Shown here in pieces: positions 48,955 to 62,789 of a stretch of DNA of 64,000 nucleotides; the stretch's first letter is position 1, and each line of letters starts with the position of its first letter. This DNA is from Onchocerca lupi (Eukaryota; Nematoda; Chromadorea; Rhabditida; Onchocercidae). Location: the NCBI GenBank assembly GCA_028564675.1, contig JAOVVO010000087.1, positions 117,515 to 181,514 of the forward strand, given 5' to 3'. The position numbers and the translations under genes were made by a program. Under the pieces are notes generated by a model. The model was not told the DNA's origin, did not search any database, and saw only the letters and a program-made list of their open reading frames with translations.

Positions 48955-51900
48955 ATGTTGGATCGTAATCTATTTTTACTATTACTGCAGTTATTTACAT
49001 TGTTATTGATTCCAAATTTCGTGCATTCACTACGTATCCTTGATACTGTTGTATCTTGTGATCAGGTAAAGTATTTTTCTAACTGTTTTGAATACTGGAT
49101 AAAATTTTCCGGAAAAGCTAGTTCTTAGAAGTATTTTCAGTAAGCATTTTAAACCTGCTCTAGATTTACAGCGACATTAGAGAAACTTAAATAATAATAG
49201 AAAAATTAATTAAAATAGAAAAATGGTTAAACTAAGAACCCGACTATTTAATTATTTGATAGTGAATCCTTAAAATTGAAAAGTCAGAAAAAAGCAGCTG
49301 CTGTAGGAAATAAATTACAAGATATATTGATATTTTTGAATTATTTTAATCAACTTTTGCTTCTTTTATTGAACTTTAACTGAGATATTTGTAAGCGCTT
49401 GATTCTTTATAACTACAGAAATTTAACCTTGCCATATTTTTTGAAAAAAAAAATTTGTATATTTTCTCGATATCTTTATTTGGATTTCTTATCAAGTCCT
49501 TCAAGTTTTTCATTTTTTCGAGAGGAAAAAGAAAATTTAAATTAGCTTTTGCAAGAATTTCAAATGTTTGATTATACATTTTTTTTTCGGGAGGAATTAA
49601 ATAACACTGGCCTAGATTTGATAATTAAAGTTCCTTAAGAATCACATCAAAACACACTCGAAATTGAATTTTATCAAAATATATGTTTTTTTTTTACTTT
49701 CGTTCGATCAAGAGGTCTTAATAATTATAAGTTTTAGAGGTGAGGAGGAAGAACAGAAGATTGACTAATAATTAAAAATATATTTTTGAATCGATCTAGT
49801 ACTACTAGATCGATTCAAAAATTCGTTGTGCATTATATCAACCAATGGTTTATGCAATTATTATTTTAAAAAATTCATTTTTTTTTTCGATTATTATGGA
49901 ACACAAGATTTCCTTCTTCTTAATTTTTTACCAGTAAAAATTATTCTATTCTTTCCTTGCTTCATTTTTATTAACATTATAATTCATATATATATATTTA
50001 TGTATAATATAATATCTCCCATTCAGTCAGTACGATATGCTCCTTGTCTCTTTCCGATCAACAAAATTAGTCGATGACTGCAAGATATTATTAATTTTAG
50101 TCTGTGAATAAATTGATACATTTAATAAGCAATATTCAAAAAATAATAAGACTCAAAAATTTCCAATAATTTAGATTGAATTTTTGGAAAAATTTTGCGT
50201 CGAATTTTTCGGAAGAATATTTTTTGCAAATTTTTGATTCAGGTTTCAGTTCTTCGCAAGTACCAATTTAAAATTTATTTACTTATAAGAATTCTTAGAT
50301 CCTACTTCGGATGGCGATATGAATGGTTAATTACATTGTTCTATAAATGATGTGGAATAGTGACTTTCCGAATAAATTGACATAAATTGAGATTTATCAC
50401 GAAATAAAAAGTCATTTGCCAACCTTTTTTTTTCCTTTTTTTAGTTTTACCAAAAATCCGACCAATTCATCAATTTCATGACCCTAATCTCTTTGAAAAA
50501 TTAAAAAATGAAATATGATGTAGGATTTCTTCCATTTTACCCGTGAAATAAGAAACAAATCCTTATCTATTATGAGCAGTGTTTTTACCGATCTAATGCT
50601 AATAACCAATTCATTACTATTTTACTCCAGATTTTTCTTTATTCGAGAATCAGGTCTATACACTAGGCTCTTGAAAAGTCAATTTTTAGGTGCACCTTAG
50701 TTTTCGGTTTTTAAAAAAATCTAAATTTTGCATTAAATTTTAGTGAATTTTCCCTCTCAGATAAAAAAATTTCTTTTTCACTATAATATTTCGTCTTTCC
50801 TTATTTTTTTTTTCTTTTCTTTTTTTTTTTTTTTTTTTTTTGTTAAAAACATTAATAAAGTATTTTTTATGTTATTAACTATACATAGTTATTAGTGATT
50901 CTTTGATATATTATTATTCTTTTATTTATTTCTTTATTCTACTTATATAATTCTTATAATGTTATTCACAAAATGAATATAAGATTTTGATTCTTTAAAT
51001 GATATATGATAAACTGTTTTATTAACTATGAACTAGGGTAAGTGTTCTTTGCCACTATTTTTTTTGAAAATTTGGTTAATCACTCATAATATTCTCTTTC
51101 GTTTCAGCTATTTGAAGATTTATATTATCATAATTCCGATTATATAAGCTTGCATAATAAATATCTTTTTTAATTAACGATTTTAATCCTTTTTTATAAA
51201 TGTTTTTTTAAATTATTGTTGTTATTCTTTGTAATATTAATAAATGAATTTTCTTTACTACATAAATGTGCAGCAATAAAACATGTAATATCAAAAATAT
51301 AACAAATAGTTATTCCATCTAATTTATAAAAAATATGGGGAAAAAAAGAAGTATAAGACTAATATTCATTTTATAGTTTTATTAATTGCTTTGAAATTAA
51401 ATTTGATTACGTAAAAATATTACTTCCAAACAGCCTTAAATAATATCGTTTCACAAAGATAGTATTTTCTGTAATTGAATGGTTCTGCTGAGTTTTAAAT
51501 TTAACTATTGAAAAGTTTCTGCTCTTTTTTAATTATTTTTAATAATATTTGCTCATTAATTATATTTTATCACATCATTCGATTGAGTATACATTATCCT
51601 GGATATTTTGTTTAAAATTCCCGACATTTCATGAGTTACCTTGTAAATTTATCTAATAAAGTATGCATTTGCTTAAGATAGGTTTTATTATAAATTGTAG
51701 CTTGAATCAAAAAACGAGGATAAATTAGTTATCATTTGGACAATCAATAAAATATAGATTAATAGAGTATTCAATGGTAGGATTTCCAATATATTTTAAT
51801 GAAATTATATCATTATACTCATTTAAATGTGGGAAACACTCAAAGCATAGTAGTATGATAATTATCCGATTTAATTTTATTTTCATTTGATTCCATCGTC

Positions 51901-54900
51901 AAAAGGAAATTGAAAAATGAAAAAAAAAAAAAACAAAAAGTGAAGAAGAAGAAAAAAGTGACAAAAAATGATGAAATCTAATCACCAATAGTTTTAAGTA
52001 GCTATTGAGTAGAACGATAATTTTTAACGGTCAAATTTAAAGTTCATCAGTGCAACGACTGGCTGAATAATTTGTCATTAAGAAAAAATGATATATGCCT
52101 TATTGAACGAGTGATATAAATCGGATACATTGGTCATATATCCGCATTTTCGGGAAATAAATGCCATTCGGTCTTACCGGAATTAGTAGTCGATTTTCTT
52201 CTTGAATAATTAAAAAATCATTTTTTCCAAAATCATTGATATTAAATAATAATCAAAATTAAAATTTGTTTGGTTTATTATCACAGAAAAAATCCATTCC
52301 TCATTTTCTCATATAATATTATATTTATTTCGGTTATTTGCATTGTGATTTGTTGCAAAATACATCAAATTTAATATTTTATTTATATATAAATTATTAT
52401 ATTTATTTTGTTAAACAATTTTGCAACTAATTATTTTGGCTTTTTCTTTTTCTTTTTTTTTTTTTTTTTTGAAATCAATCATACTGTATATTTTATTGAA
52501 TTTTGCGATATTTTTAAGATTAATGTTTTATTTATTCAAATGATTTCATATAAATTCAAATTTATTTCAGCTAAATGATTAATTATTTGTCATGTAGAAG
52601 AAAAAAATTTGTTTTTTTTTTTTTTTTTTTTTAATACAATAATTTCCCAGTCAATTTTTTTTTTATATTTAATGCATATTTTCACTTTACAATATTTTTA
52701 GAATGATTATTTTGTTAATGCAAAATAATTTCATATAAATTTATTTTGATATTTATTGAGTTATTAATCATTGTCATGTAAAAAGAAAATTTGTTTATTC
52801 TAAATGTAATAATTTCCCAATCAATTTTTCATATTTACAGAGCAATTTTGTGCTTACAATTCAATTCGACGAACCATTCCATGGCATAATCTACAGTGAG
52901 AAAGGTTTTCCTAATTGCATTTATGTGAATGCATCAATTCTAACCAAATCATCCTACACTATTAAGGTATTTTCAAGGATTTTTATGAAATCTAGTATTG
53001 GTTGATTCAACATGAAGATAAAAAGTAGGGTGGATGATTGAATGTTGATCAAAATTGGGAGTAGTGAAGAAGCATTTGAAAGAAATTCACAAATTCAAAA
53101 CCTTTATTATTTGATTTCGAGACAATCGTATATTTATATGTAGTAAAATTTCCAAATAATTAATTTTATAAAATATGGGATTAAATTAACGACTAATAAA
53201 TAATGCAAGTATTAATAAAAATTTTCAAAAATGATTCCAAGCGAAGTATCATTGAGAATCCATCTATCTATGGAACAATAATACAATGTAATTATCATCA
53301 TTATCATTACTATCATCATCATTATAAATGACATTGATGAACTCGAAAATTAGATAACTGATATGGAAAAATATTTGCTTCCACCCTTCTTCTTTCCGCT
53401 CCCAAATTAATACCATTCATGATATGTCTGATTTTGTTCGAATTTTTTTTTTTTTATAAATTTTTTCAAGAATTTCTAAAGAAAAACTGGAATCTTATAA
53501 TCCTGCCTAAACACGAATTAAATCAATGTTTCTTACTTATTTTTTTACCAGTAGTGCTTAGTTTATTTCTGTATCATTTGCTCAAAAAATATCCCAAGTT
53601 TTTCCTGACACTAAAAGATATTCATATTCGGAAAATGGGGAAAGAAAAAACAAAAATTTAAATGTATTAATCGTTATAATTTGATAAAGCTGCAATATTG
53701 ATAATTAATTTCAAATTCACATAGTAAGTTTTGATTTCGTGAAATTGTTCACAAATATAATTGGAATACAAGTATTATTTATGTTCTAACCTTCATAATA
53801 TTAAACAGATATCTGTTACATTTGATAAGCTTTTTTTTTATTTTAATGAAATTTTAACTGTTTTAAAAGGTGTTTTTTGATTTTAAATTCTTAACTAATA
53901 ACTTAATGTTGACAGATCACTAAATCTTGCAGTTTTTTCGTTCCTTTATCATAAATATAAATGAATCACTTCGTATTTGTACCGTATTTTCAACTATAAT
54001 TCATGCACAGGTACCACTGGATGGATGTGAAACAGTCTACAATTCGGATGGTAACCTGGAAAATGCTATCATTATTCAGGAAAATTCTTTATTTGTAGAT
54101 GAAACTGATAAAAAATATCTGTTAACATGTGTCCCAGTGCTTTCAACAACACTCGGGTAATTTTAATGCCTTTTTTGAAAATTTAAGAAATTTTTGAAAA
54201 TTAATGATGTTAAACAATGTTTGATAGAGAATGAAATAAATCTAGTATATTATGTTAGCTAATTTTATACCCTTGAAAGATTGGAAAACAAGCAAGAAAA
54301 TATTAGAATTCTTTTTCTTAAGAAAATTATAATGGATACATAAATGTTGCATTGAATTATTGCAAATAAATTAAATTAAAAACTGAAGCTTCCAAAAGTC
54401 TGATAAATAAAAGAAAATGAGTAATTAAATAATTGAATAACGAAATTAAATTGGAAACAAATGAGTAAAGAGTAGTAAAATATGATAAATATATCATAAC
54501 TCTATCAATCGATTACAATTTCTGGCTGAAATGATCTAAACAATAAATATTTTGAGATTTTAAATATTGAAAATTTACTATTGAATTATTTATTAGATAA
54601 TTGCTGGATGAATAGGAACTCCGGTATAATTTTAAGTATCGATATGATGAGCTATAGAGAAATTAATTGGTTCGCTGCTCATCGATGTCATGAAATTTAG
54701 TTCATTCATTTAGGGTTTTGATGAAAATCGAGACGACTTTATTCTTTTTTTTATTTTTCTGAAATATTTAGATGACAGCTTTTCGTTAGCTTATTAAGTG
54801 GTTGGTTAATTTGATTTAAGTTGGCAGAAAAAGTTAGAAAAAATGCAATTATTTGCTTTCAAAAATGTAAATTTATTTTTGATAAAAACTGGAGGTAAAT

Positions 54901-57900
54901 AAGCTATTTATTATGCTTTTTTGTGTTTTTTCAAACTATTATTTCTCATGCCATCTATATCCGTTCATGTCTTCTCAGATCACTATGCTGCAATTAAAAA
55001 AGTCGACGAAAATGTCGGAAAAAAAGAAAAAGGGAGAAAAAAAAACAAATAACAAATCAAATAATAATTTTTTATCGCAATTAATGGTGTAATTAAACCA
55101 GTAGTGTTCAAATATTTGTGTTAATATTCAAATAATAATATGAAAAAAACAGTAAGTAATAGATTACTTTAAATGCTTTCTTAAGTGATACCTTAAATGA
55201 TAGAAATAGGCCCAAATAATATTTCCGAATTAAATTGATAATATTTCCAGTTTCTTATCAGAAACTGTCAATTTTGGTGGTATCACAGTGGATAGTCAAG
55301 CCATTACGGCAGCAACAATCAGTGCAACAGGCATCGCTGATCAACATGTACAATACAAAGTTGAACTTCATAAAGTTAATTCAGATGGTACTTTACAACC
55401 AATCAATGGTCCTATTTTCGTCGGCGATGATATCGTAAGTGCATCTTTCTTCACACGTTTTCGACTTTCCTTCGAAACATATGTAAAAGGACTTGAAGTA
55501 ATGTATTTTTTGACTAAACTGCCAATATTTATTTCTTATTAGATGGATTCGGCCATGCTTGCCGAGGTACAGTTAAATAAAAATTTAAATGTTCGTTTGT
55601 TCAAAATTTTAAATTTCCGAATTTTTTGCCGATTGCTTTGAAATTCTGATACAACGTTGCATTCGAATACGAGCATGTTTTTATATACTTTTTATACACA
55701 CGCTTTACTATGGCTCAGACTGGTAAGTGGAAAATCTTGAGAAAAAAATTTGATATAATTTGCTTCGTGTGATATAAAATTTTATATAATTTGCAGTCTG
55801 GTTGGATTGGAGATTGTTTCTTACTATTGTGACTCGGCTAGGTCAGTAAGAGGTATAGAAAGGTTTTTTTGTGTCTTGTGATAGAGACGAAACGAATCCT
55901 ATTGAGAAAATTTTAGCGACGAATTGTGTTGAGAAAGTTTTATTGATTGATGGAAGAGTGATTCTTCATAACAAACAATTATCAGAGAAATCCAAGCAAA
56001 TTGTTCACTGAGTTATTCTTTCCTTTGTCACTGATAGAGAAGAATACTGTTCAACTGAACTGTCGGATTGTTGCTACTGCTGTGTCTCTTTGAACTTCGA
56101 ACTGTTACTAAGACGGTACAAGAATCCCGAACTTGAACTTGAACTCAGCTCCAAATCCTGTCTTTTTAAATCCTTTCGGGATTTCTTTCCCTTAACTGAT
56201 CTTTATCGCGCGTCTCTCAATTAGTTGGCCTTACTTTGTTTATCTGTGGATTGGAGCGTTTTGACGACAAACATGTTTATCGTCCCTTTGAAACCATGTC
56301 GCGCCACTTGACCTTTAGCACTTCTTGTTTACGATAATTTTCGTGGCGCTATTTGACATTACTTTCGACTTTCGCCGACAGAAAAGAAAGAAAAGAGGAA
56401 GCGCACTTTCTAATGTGTTTAATTTCACAGTGCTTGTGAGTGTAAAATAATTTTTTGTTGTTCCATTGTCTGTATGGGTATAGAGATTATCTGGTTTGCC
56501 GACTTTAGAATACGCAACATATAATTGTCCATATGAGAAGCAATCCTTGTCTAGATCTAAACCGCGCAATTCTAAAGATAGCTTTATCGATGATGACTGC
56601 AAACGCCAATCGAATTGGGAATTTCAATCTCTTAAATTGAAATGACATATCCGTTGATATCATTGGAATGCGAAGAATGAGGACATTTTTACTTTTGAAA
56701 GGTCCTGTCAAGATTGTTGCTTGTGCGACGTCGTTCATTAATTTTTTTTTATTGCAAGTCGCGTGCTGTTGCAAAGCCTTGGCTATTGATATTTCGCAAC
56801 ATGATAATTGGCACGTCGATTTTCAATTGCAGTACATCCTTGCAGTGGCAGATGAGTGAATTCAGATATTCTGTTAGTTCCTCGCTTTGAATTTTAGGCA
56901 CTGTTATCAAATCCAACATTTAAAGCGAGGTAGTCGCATACAAGTCTATCCACACTGTTGTAATACTGTAAAGTACGTATAATATTGCTAAGTTTGTAGA
57001 CGTCTTTGTTCTTGGTCGCAAATAGCTCGTTTACTCAGCAATCGTGATTCTTATAATTTATTTGAATATTGGGAAATATTTTTTAATCAACTCTTCTCTT
57101 GGCATTACTAAATAATAGAAATTATGAGACAATGAAATTCCTCCTGAGATGATCAATCGGCACTTTTCCGTTCTCAATTTCCAGCAATTGATCTGAGAAT
57201 ATCTCAGCTGATCGATCCTTTGGCAGCTGGACACGTATATTTTTAGTTAATTTTAACGCCTTTATGTGTCGCCACAAAGCAGAAGTTGACAAATTCCTAT
57301 TGTCATCGAATTGTATGACAAAAATTAGTTTAAGCTGCGAAGTCCTGACCTTTCAAATTCTCCGTGGCTCCTCCTCCTCCAGCATGTCGCCTTATGATTG
57401 GTTGATCTCACACTTTCCTGCATAAAGTAGACATGATATTAGATTCACTCTGCTCACTTACGTTTACCTGACAGGTAAAAGTAAGTATATACAAAAATTT
57501 GCGCATATTCGAATGCAACATAATATTAAAATTTCAAAGCAATTGGTGAAGAACTTGTGACATTGTGTCAAAAGCCACAACGAACATTTAAATTTTATTT
57601 ATATGATATAAATTTAGTCGTTTTTTATTGTCACTAAATGTTTTGTACGATTCTCTTTTCGGCGAAATGTAAATCCTCCATCATTCATCGCTGATCGCCC
57701 ATCTTCCCTCACCATTTCTTTTGAAATCTTAAAATTTTACCACTTCTTTCGATTGAGTTTAAATCCACGATCATTGGAATGGAAGAGACATTTAGTCTTT
57801 TAGAAAAAAGGGAAAATAAAAGGATAAGATGAAAAAAGAACAAATGAAGATGTAAAAACTCGAAAAGAAAGCGATGCTGATGAAGTGCATTCCATTGCAC

Positions 57901-60900
57901 GTTTATTTGAATATTTCAAATTCCAGTTTCAGAAAAGATTTTGGGTTGAAACTTCTTTAATGAATTGTAATTCTTAAATAAAACTTATTTAAGAATTATT
58001 TAGATATTTCTCTTCCCATTTTTTATTCTTCTTTCAATAAGAAGGGCAATTTTTCTTCTGCTATATTTGTAAATAAAAATTATGTCAATAATATCAAAAA
58101 ATGAAAAATTCACTTTAAACAACAAAAAAATTGTTAACAAATAATATATTTGATCAATTATTTTTAAATTTCTGCAAATATTTTATTTTTTAATTTCAAA
58201 TTAATTCGATTTCATTTCCAATTTTACTTTTTTATTCCATTCATATCAAGAATATATTTATTTGACATTTGCATAGGAAATATTTATTCTGCATTGGTAA
58301 TATTGTAAGAACCACTCATTAAACAGAACTTTTGGAAAAAAAAAAACTTATGCCGCCTATCTTTTTCGTTCAATTATTCTATCGATTTCTCTTTAAATCA
58401 TTATTATTCGCAAGATTTATGTCTGGAGAATCAGTGTGATACTAACCAAAGTATTGAAAGAGTTTACGCGAAGTTCTCATATAACTTCGATTAATTTGAT
58501 TATAATATCAAAAAATCAAATTTAATTGTTAATTTTTAAATTAAAATGGATTGTAGAAAATCATATGGAAGAAACGGTAATGTTTTGACATATTTTTAAT
58601 TTGCTAACGCTGCAAATCATTTCATTAGATGAATGAATATTTCATTCGTTTAAACAAAAAAAAAAAGAAAAAAGAAAGAAAGAATATGCTGTACTGTTTG
58701 ATGAAAATTGATCAAATTTTGAATTTTAGGTTTACATCATTCGGGTTAGTTCGCTAGCAACAGATGCAAGGATTGGACATTGCTGGGCACGTGATGACCA
58801 ATCAACATTACAACTTTCGGATGATAACGGTTGCAGCGTGCAACTTATCGGTAACGTTTGGAATCATTTTCAACGTCAAGAAGATGGTAACAATATCATT
58901 TTCCGGAATCAAATCAAGGCATGGGCATTCCCAACAAGGTTGGTATGAAGATGTTTCGAATTTTTTCCAGAACAATAACAAATATTGTCAAAATTTTAAT
59001 TATAAATCAAAGACACTTTTTTCGATATTCATCATCAGTAAGAAATATGCGATTGATTCCAACAAATTTTGATATAGAAGGATATTTTTGGTAAATCAGA
59101 AAAAATTAAAAGAAGTTCAAAGTGAATATGAGTAAAGATATGGTCAGAAATTACGAACGAGTAAGAACATTAAACTTTCAAAAAGGCAATAATAATATCT
59201 AAAAAAAAAAAAAGAAAAAGAAAAAGAAAAAAATGATTTCTGAAATTGCTGATGCTAAAACAAACATGAATGAATGAAAAAAATTTATTTGACATTTTAA
59301 ACCTTCTTTTTTCTTTTTTTATAACCTAATATTTAGAAATATCTTTCTTTTCTTTTCTCTTTCAGATTATAAATGAAACAAATAATACAATTCATAAAGG
59401 AAAATATTGTGAAATTAGGAAAAAATATAGTTCAGAAGGAATGCAAAAAAGAAAGAGAGAAGATAATAATAAGTGCCATACTTACTTATTTCTACAATAT
59501 TTCAAATAAAAAGTTTCTTTTGATAATTACACTTATTGCATGCATTAACTATTGTACTTGTTTATTTCTTTCAATATTATGCAATAGGTATACGAATAAT
59601 TTAGAGAAATTTTTATTTTTCAACAAAAATAATACAACCAGAAATACATGATCCATTAATTCTTTTTTTGTTTACAGCAATGATGTGAATATATTTTGCA
59701 ACTTGCATACGTGTCGCATCACGTGTCATCGTATATTTTGTAAAGAACAAAGGCAACGCCGAAACGTTATGATGTTAAATGATGCTGATTATAATAACAA
59801 TACGGTTCATATCATAAAAACCAATTTTCACGTTCAAGCTACTCGGAAAGCAATGGAAAAAACTGAGGATAAGGTTCTTTCTTTATTTATTTATTATGGA
59901 CCCTTCTACGCTCCGCGTAGCCGATCCAACTAGTCTATGAGGCCGGCCATATTTCGCGTGTCTGGCTCCAGTCGGTCTATATAAATAAGGATGTCAGTGT
60001 TGTTTGTTCAGAATCTTGAACCTCCGGAAGTTCTTGAACACGCACCTTATCTATATTAATTCAAAATCTTAGACATCGGAAAGTCTTTAACCTATTGCTT
60101 TGAAATTTTGATGCAAAGTTGCATTCGAATACGCGTATGTTTTTAAATATTCATCGATTGATTTGAAGTTTTTGTACGCATAGCATTCGAATAGGCGAAT
60201 GTTTTTAAATAAATAAGGCGATTAATTCAAGTTTTTCGTTTATTTTTTGATTTGTGGGGAATGTAGTTGCGTCGCATAAATGTCGAAGTCATGATAGTGT
60301 ATAAGGAAATGTTCCGTTCAAGCAATTTATGGATTACTTCTCTGACTTTTACACCATAAATTCATTCATTATTATTTATTATTTATCATTATTTATTAAC
60401 GTTTATTATTATTATTTATCATTACTTGCATACTCCTGAGACAACAAATAAAAATAAAAAATAATAAAAACAATTAATAATAATAATATTTTCACGTGTA
60501 AGCAATAATAAATAGTAATAATATTTTCACATAGTATTAGTAAGTATTATAAATTTTTTGCTTTTGATATTTACTACTATTAATATTATTATTAATTATC
60601 GTCATTATTTTTACTAATTATCAATTATTAAATATTATTAGAGAAATGGGAGGAAGGAGAATGAGAGGAACCCTCGCTTACTTTTAGTTTCACGCACGTG
60701 ATACGTGAAAGCCTCTCCGAATGTGGAGTGTGTCGAAATTTGAATAGAATCGGGAAAGAACTTGGGGAGATCAGTGAGAAGTAACAAGTAGCATTTAAAT
60801 TATTATTTATATATAGATGATTCATTTAAATCAGCACTAATTTTTAATCATAATGATATCAGGAGAAAAATAATGTAGAAGACAAACTTATAATGTTTGA

Positions 60901-62789
60901 AATATTATAAAATAGATGAACTATAAATAGTAATAGTTCAAATCTTATCATCAAAGGTATGATCAGAATTAGCATCTAATTTAAGGATCTACGATGAACA
61001 TAATTTCAAAGTAGTTAGTAATTTATTATGAAATTTTCGATAACAAAAAGATAATGCCCTCAGTAATTATGAAGAATGAAATATACAGAAAAATGGCACA
61101 CATAAAATGAATTATTGATATGAGTGGCTGAAATAAGTCAAAAAAAAAAAAAAAAAAAACAGAAGATTAGCGTCAAACTAACTCCTTGTTCAGCAATCAT
61201 GCAATTACAATCGCTTTGCACTCTATTACAACCAGCTGATGATTATAGTTTAAGCTCGCACGTTCTCATCGGACTAAAATATATTCTTATTGCAAGGCTT
61301 TGAAATTTAATGGAGAAATAAAAGAGACGTATTATGCCGCTGGAAAAATTAAACTCCCTCAACTTGGAGAACCGCTAGAGTCTTGCTGCTTGTCGGATAT
61401 GCAGCCAATTCAAAGCATTTCCTATCTGCCGTCAAGAAATACAACTCAAAAAATGCAACAAAAAATGAACTCTCGATACCAAATGACATCATTTGGCTCA
61501 AAAATCATAACAACACAATTCATACCAACCTTCAAAGTGAAAGGACAAATTTATTATAAAGTTCCGTTGCATGGTCAACATGGTCAACATAAATTCAACA
61601 ATTCGACAATTCAGTCTTTTCTATCAGCGACAAAGGAAAGAATAACCCAGTGATCAGTTTGCCTGGATATTTTCTGATAATTGTTTTTTTACGAAGAATC
61701 ATCAATCAATAAAACCTTACTCAAGAGGATTCATCTCTGTCGCAAAACAAAAAAAACCTCCTCACACGTATTGCTGACCTAGCTAAATGATGATAGCAAG
61801 AATCAATCTCCAATCCAACCAAACTACAAATCAAATTATGAAGTATCAGTTTTTTTTTCACAACTAAAAACATGCGCTTTTCTTTTTTTCATTTAACCAG
61901 GTTGAGCTACAGCAACGAGTGTACATAAAAAGTTTATAAAAACATGCGCTTATTCGAATACAACGTTGTATCAAAAGTTCAAAGCAGTAGCTAAGAATTT
62001 CCTGACATCTAACGTTGAATTAATATAGGATAAGGCGCTGTTTAAGAACTTTTGAAGATTTAAGATTTTGAACTAACAAACCCTGAAATTTTTATTTATA
62101 TAGACCGGCTCGGTTGGCAACGTTCCGCGTGGCCAGGTTCAGCTAGTAATTAATAAAAGAATTAGTAATAAAATTTTGTAATTTTGATATTTTTTCTTTA
62201 CAGAAAATTATTTATGGCTGCATAAAATTACCATGATTTACAATGAATTGAATTGCTTAATAACTGTAGGAATTCAAAATAACTGACCTATATTTTTTTT
62301 TTAGTTAACAGATACCAATAATTAAATGAATAATACCGAAGTAATTTTCATTTATATAAATTACTTTAAGTAAAAGTTATGCATTACTAATAATTTGTTT
62401 GATAACCAATTTTTAGTTTCTTTTTTCTAATCTTTTTCTTGACAAGAAAAAGCATCAAATATTCTTTTCAAAAACATTTCTTTTTTTTTTTCTAGAATTT
62501 TAACAGCACAGAAAATAGAAATAAATTACGGATGTATAATAATCTACCAATAACAATAGCAACAACAACAGAAGAGGAGTTGCTTAAAAGAATATCAGAA
62601 GAAAGAACAACGAATGGAATAACTTCATGTTTGACGAGCATTGGAATCAATAAATTGATCATTATCATTATCATATCATTTTTATTTATGCTTCTTATTG
62701 TATCACTATGGTTTCTGTTTGCATCCAAAATGTTGCTATCAACTGATAAGTTGAAATATTATTCGCAGCGATATTTCATTGAATTGTGA
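48955..62789 (+). CDS. Cuticlin-like ZP-domain transmembrane protein
   Basis: Secreted/membrane matrix protein of the zona pellucida class. In nematodes these form cuticle layers (cuticlins) or apical matrix. Exons: 48955-49065, 52841-52966, 54011-54156, 55251-55434, 58730-58938, 59678-59873 and 62496-62789, giving 421 aa. Residues 1-25 form a signal peptide (MLDRNLFLLLLQLFTLLLIP..FVHS). The ZP domain runs from about 28 to 280: ZP-N with cysteines in SCDQ, PNCIY, LDGC and LTCVP, and ZP-C with RIGHCWARDD, NGCSVQL, WAFP, VNIFCN and HTCRITC. A dibasic furin-type site RQRR lies at 284-287. An acidic/Thr-rich linker follows, and a hydrophobic segment at about 378-400 is the membrane anchor, then a short basic tail. 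Introns are large (up to 3.8 kb) and carry Helitron debris. The specific cutl orthologue cannot be named. Confidence 0.93.
55575..57603 (-). mobile_element. Decayed Helitron-like element in ZP-gene intron 4, flanked by inverted ends
   Basis: The left end (from 55575, AAATAAAAATTTAAATGTTCG) and right end (to 57603, CGAACATTTAAATTTTATTT) are inverted copies of about 110 bp. They share GATTGCTTTGAAATT and GTTGCATTCGAATA modules. In between, the minus strand carries a broken Helitron helicase (57320-56440) followed by an AATAAA-bearing tail (56340-55860). The tail recurs at 26.95-27.4 and 61.59-61.78 kb. The element lies antisense to its host gene. Confidence 0.8.
56440..57320 (-). pseudogene. 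Broken Helitron helicase (Pif1-like C-terminal part)
   Basis: Minus-strand frames read, in order: RNLSTSALWRHIKALKL, NIRVQLPKDRSAEIFSDQLL, KVPIDHL (57320-57140), PREELIKKYFP, LQLKIDVPIIMLRNI (about 56830-56770), NDVAQATILTGPFKSKNVLI, RIPMISTDMSFQFKRLKFPI, LAFAVIIDKA, then LELRGLDLDKDCFSYGQLYV and SKVGKPDNLY (to about 56440). This is the C-terminal helicase half of Helitron transposase. Several stops and frame changes show it is inactive. The N-terminal helicase motifs are absent. Confidence 0.88.
59880..62147 (+). mobile_element. Composite Helitron derivatives in ZP-gene intron 6
   Basis: At 59906-59920 the stem-loop CTACGC-TCC-GCGTAG is followed, nine bases later, by CTAG (59930-59933) and T, a classic Helitron 3' terminus. 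A second unit begins TCTATATAAATAAGG at 59976. It includes a Rep fragment at 61.3 kb, a shared tail at 61.59-61.78 kb and an inverted terminal module at 61.94-62.1 kb. It ends with an imperfect stem-loop and CTAG (62143-62146) followed by T. The flanking A/T target is not clean on the left. The pair looks like two adjacent or nested insertions. Confidence 0.75.
61280..61655 (+). pseudogene. Helitron Rep N-terminal region fragment
   Basis: The plus-strand frame reads YSYCKALKFNGEIKE, AAGKIKLPQLGEPLES, then after a frame break QMTSFGSKIITTQFIPTFKV and KGQIYYK. This resembles the Cys-containing segment and PTFKVQGQIYH-type motif ahead of the Rep domain of Helitron proteins. It is then fused to the element's tail (SATKERITQ, stop at 61651-61653), so the Rep and helicase bodies are deleted. 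Confidence 0.75.

Noticed and set aside
53419..53661. 80-codon Phe/Leu-rich ORF in ZP-gene intron 2
   Set aside because: Low-complexity, no conserved motif, and the flanking exons join in frame without it.
59373..59651. 92-codon ORF after a good acceptor (CTCTTTCAG) in ZP-gene intron 5
   Set aside because: Exon 5 and exon 6 join perfectly (phase 2 to AGC Ser) and continue the ZP motif. The ORF is Lys/Ile-rich with no ZP features.
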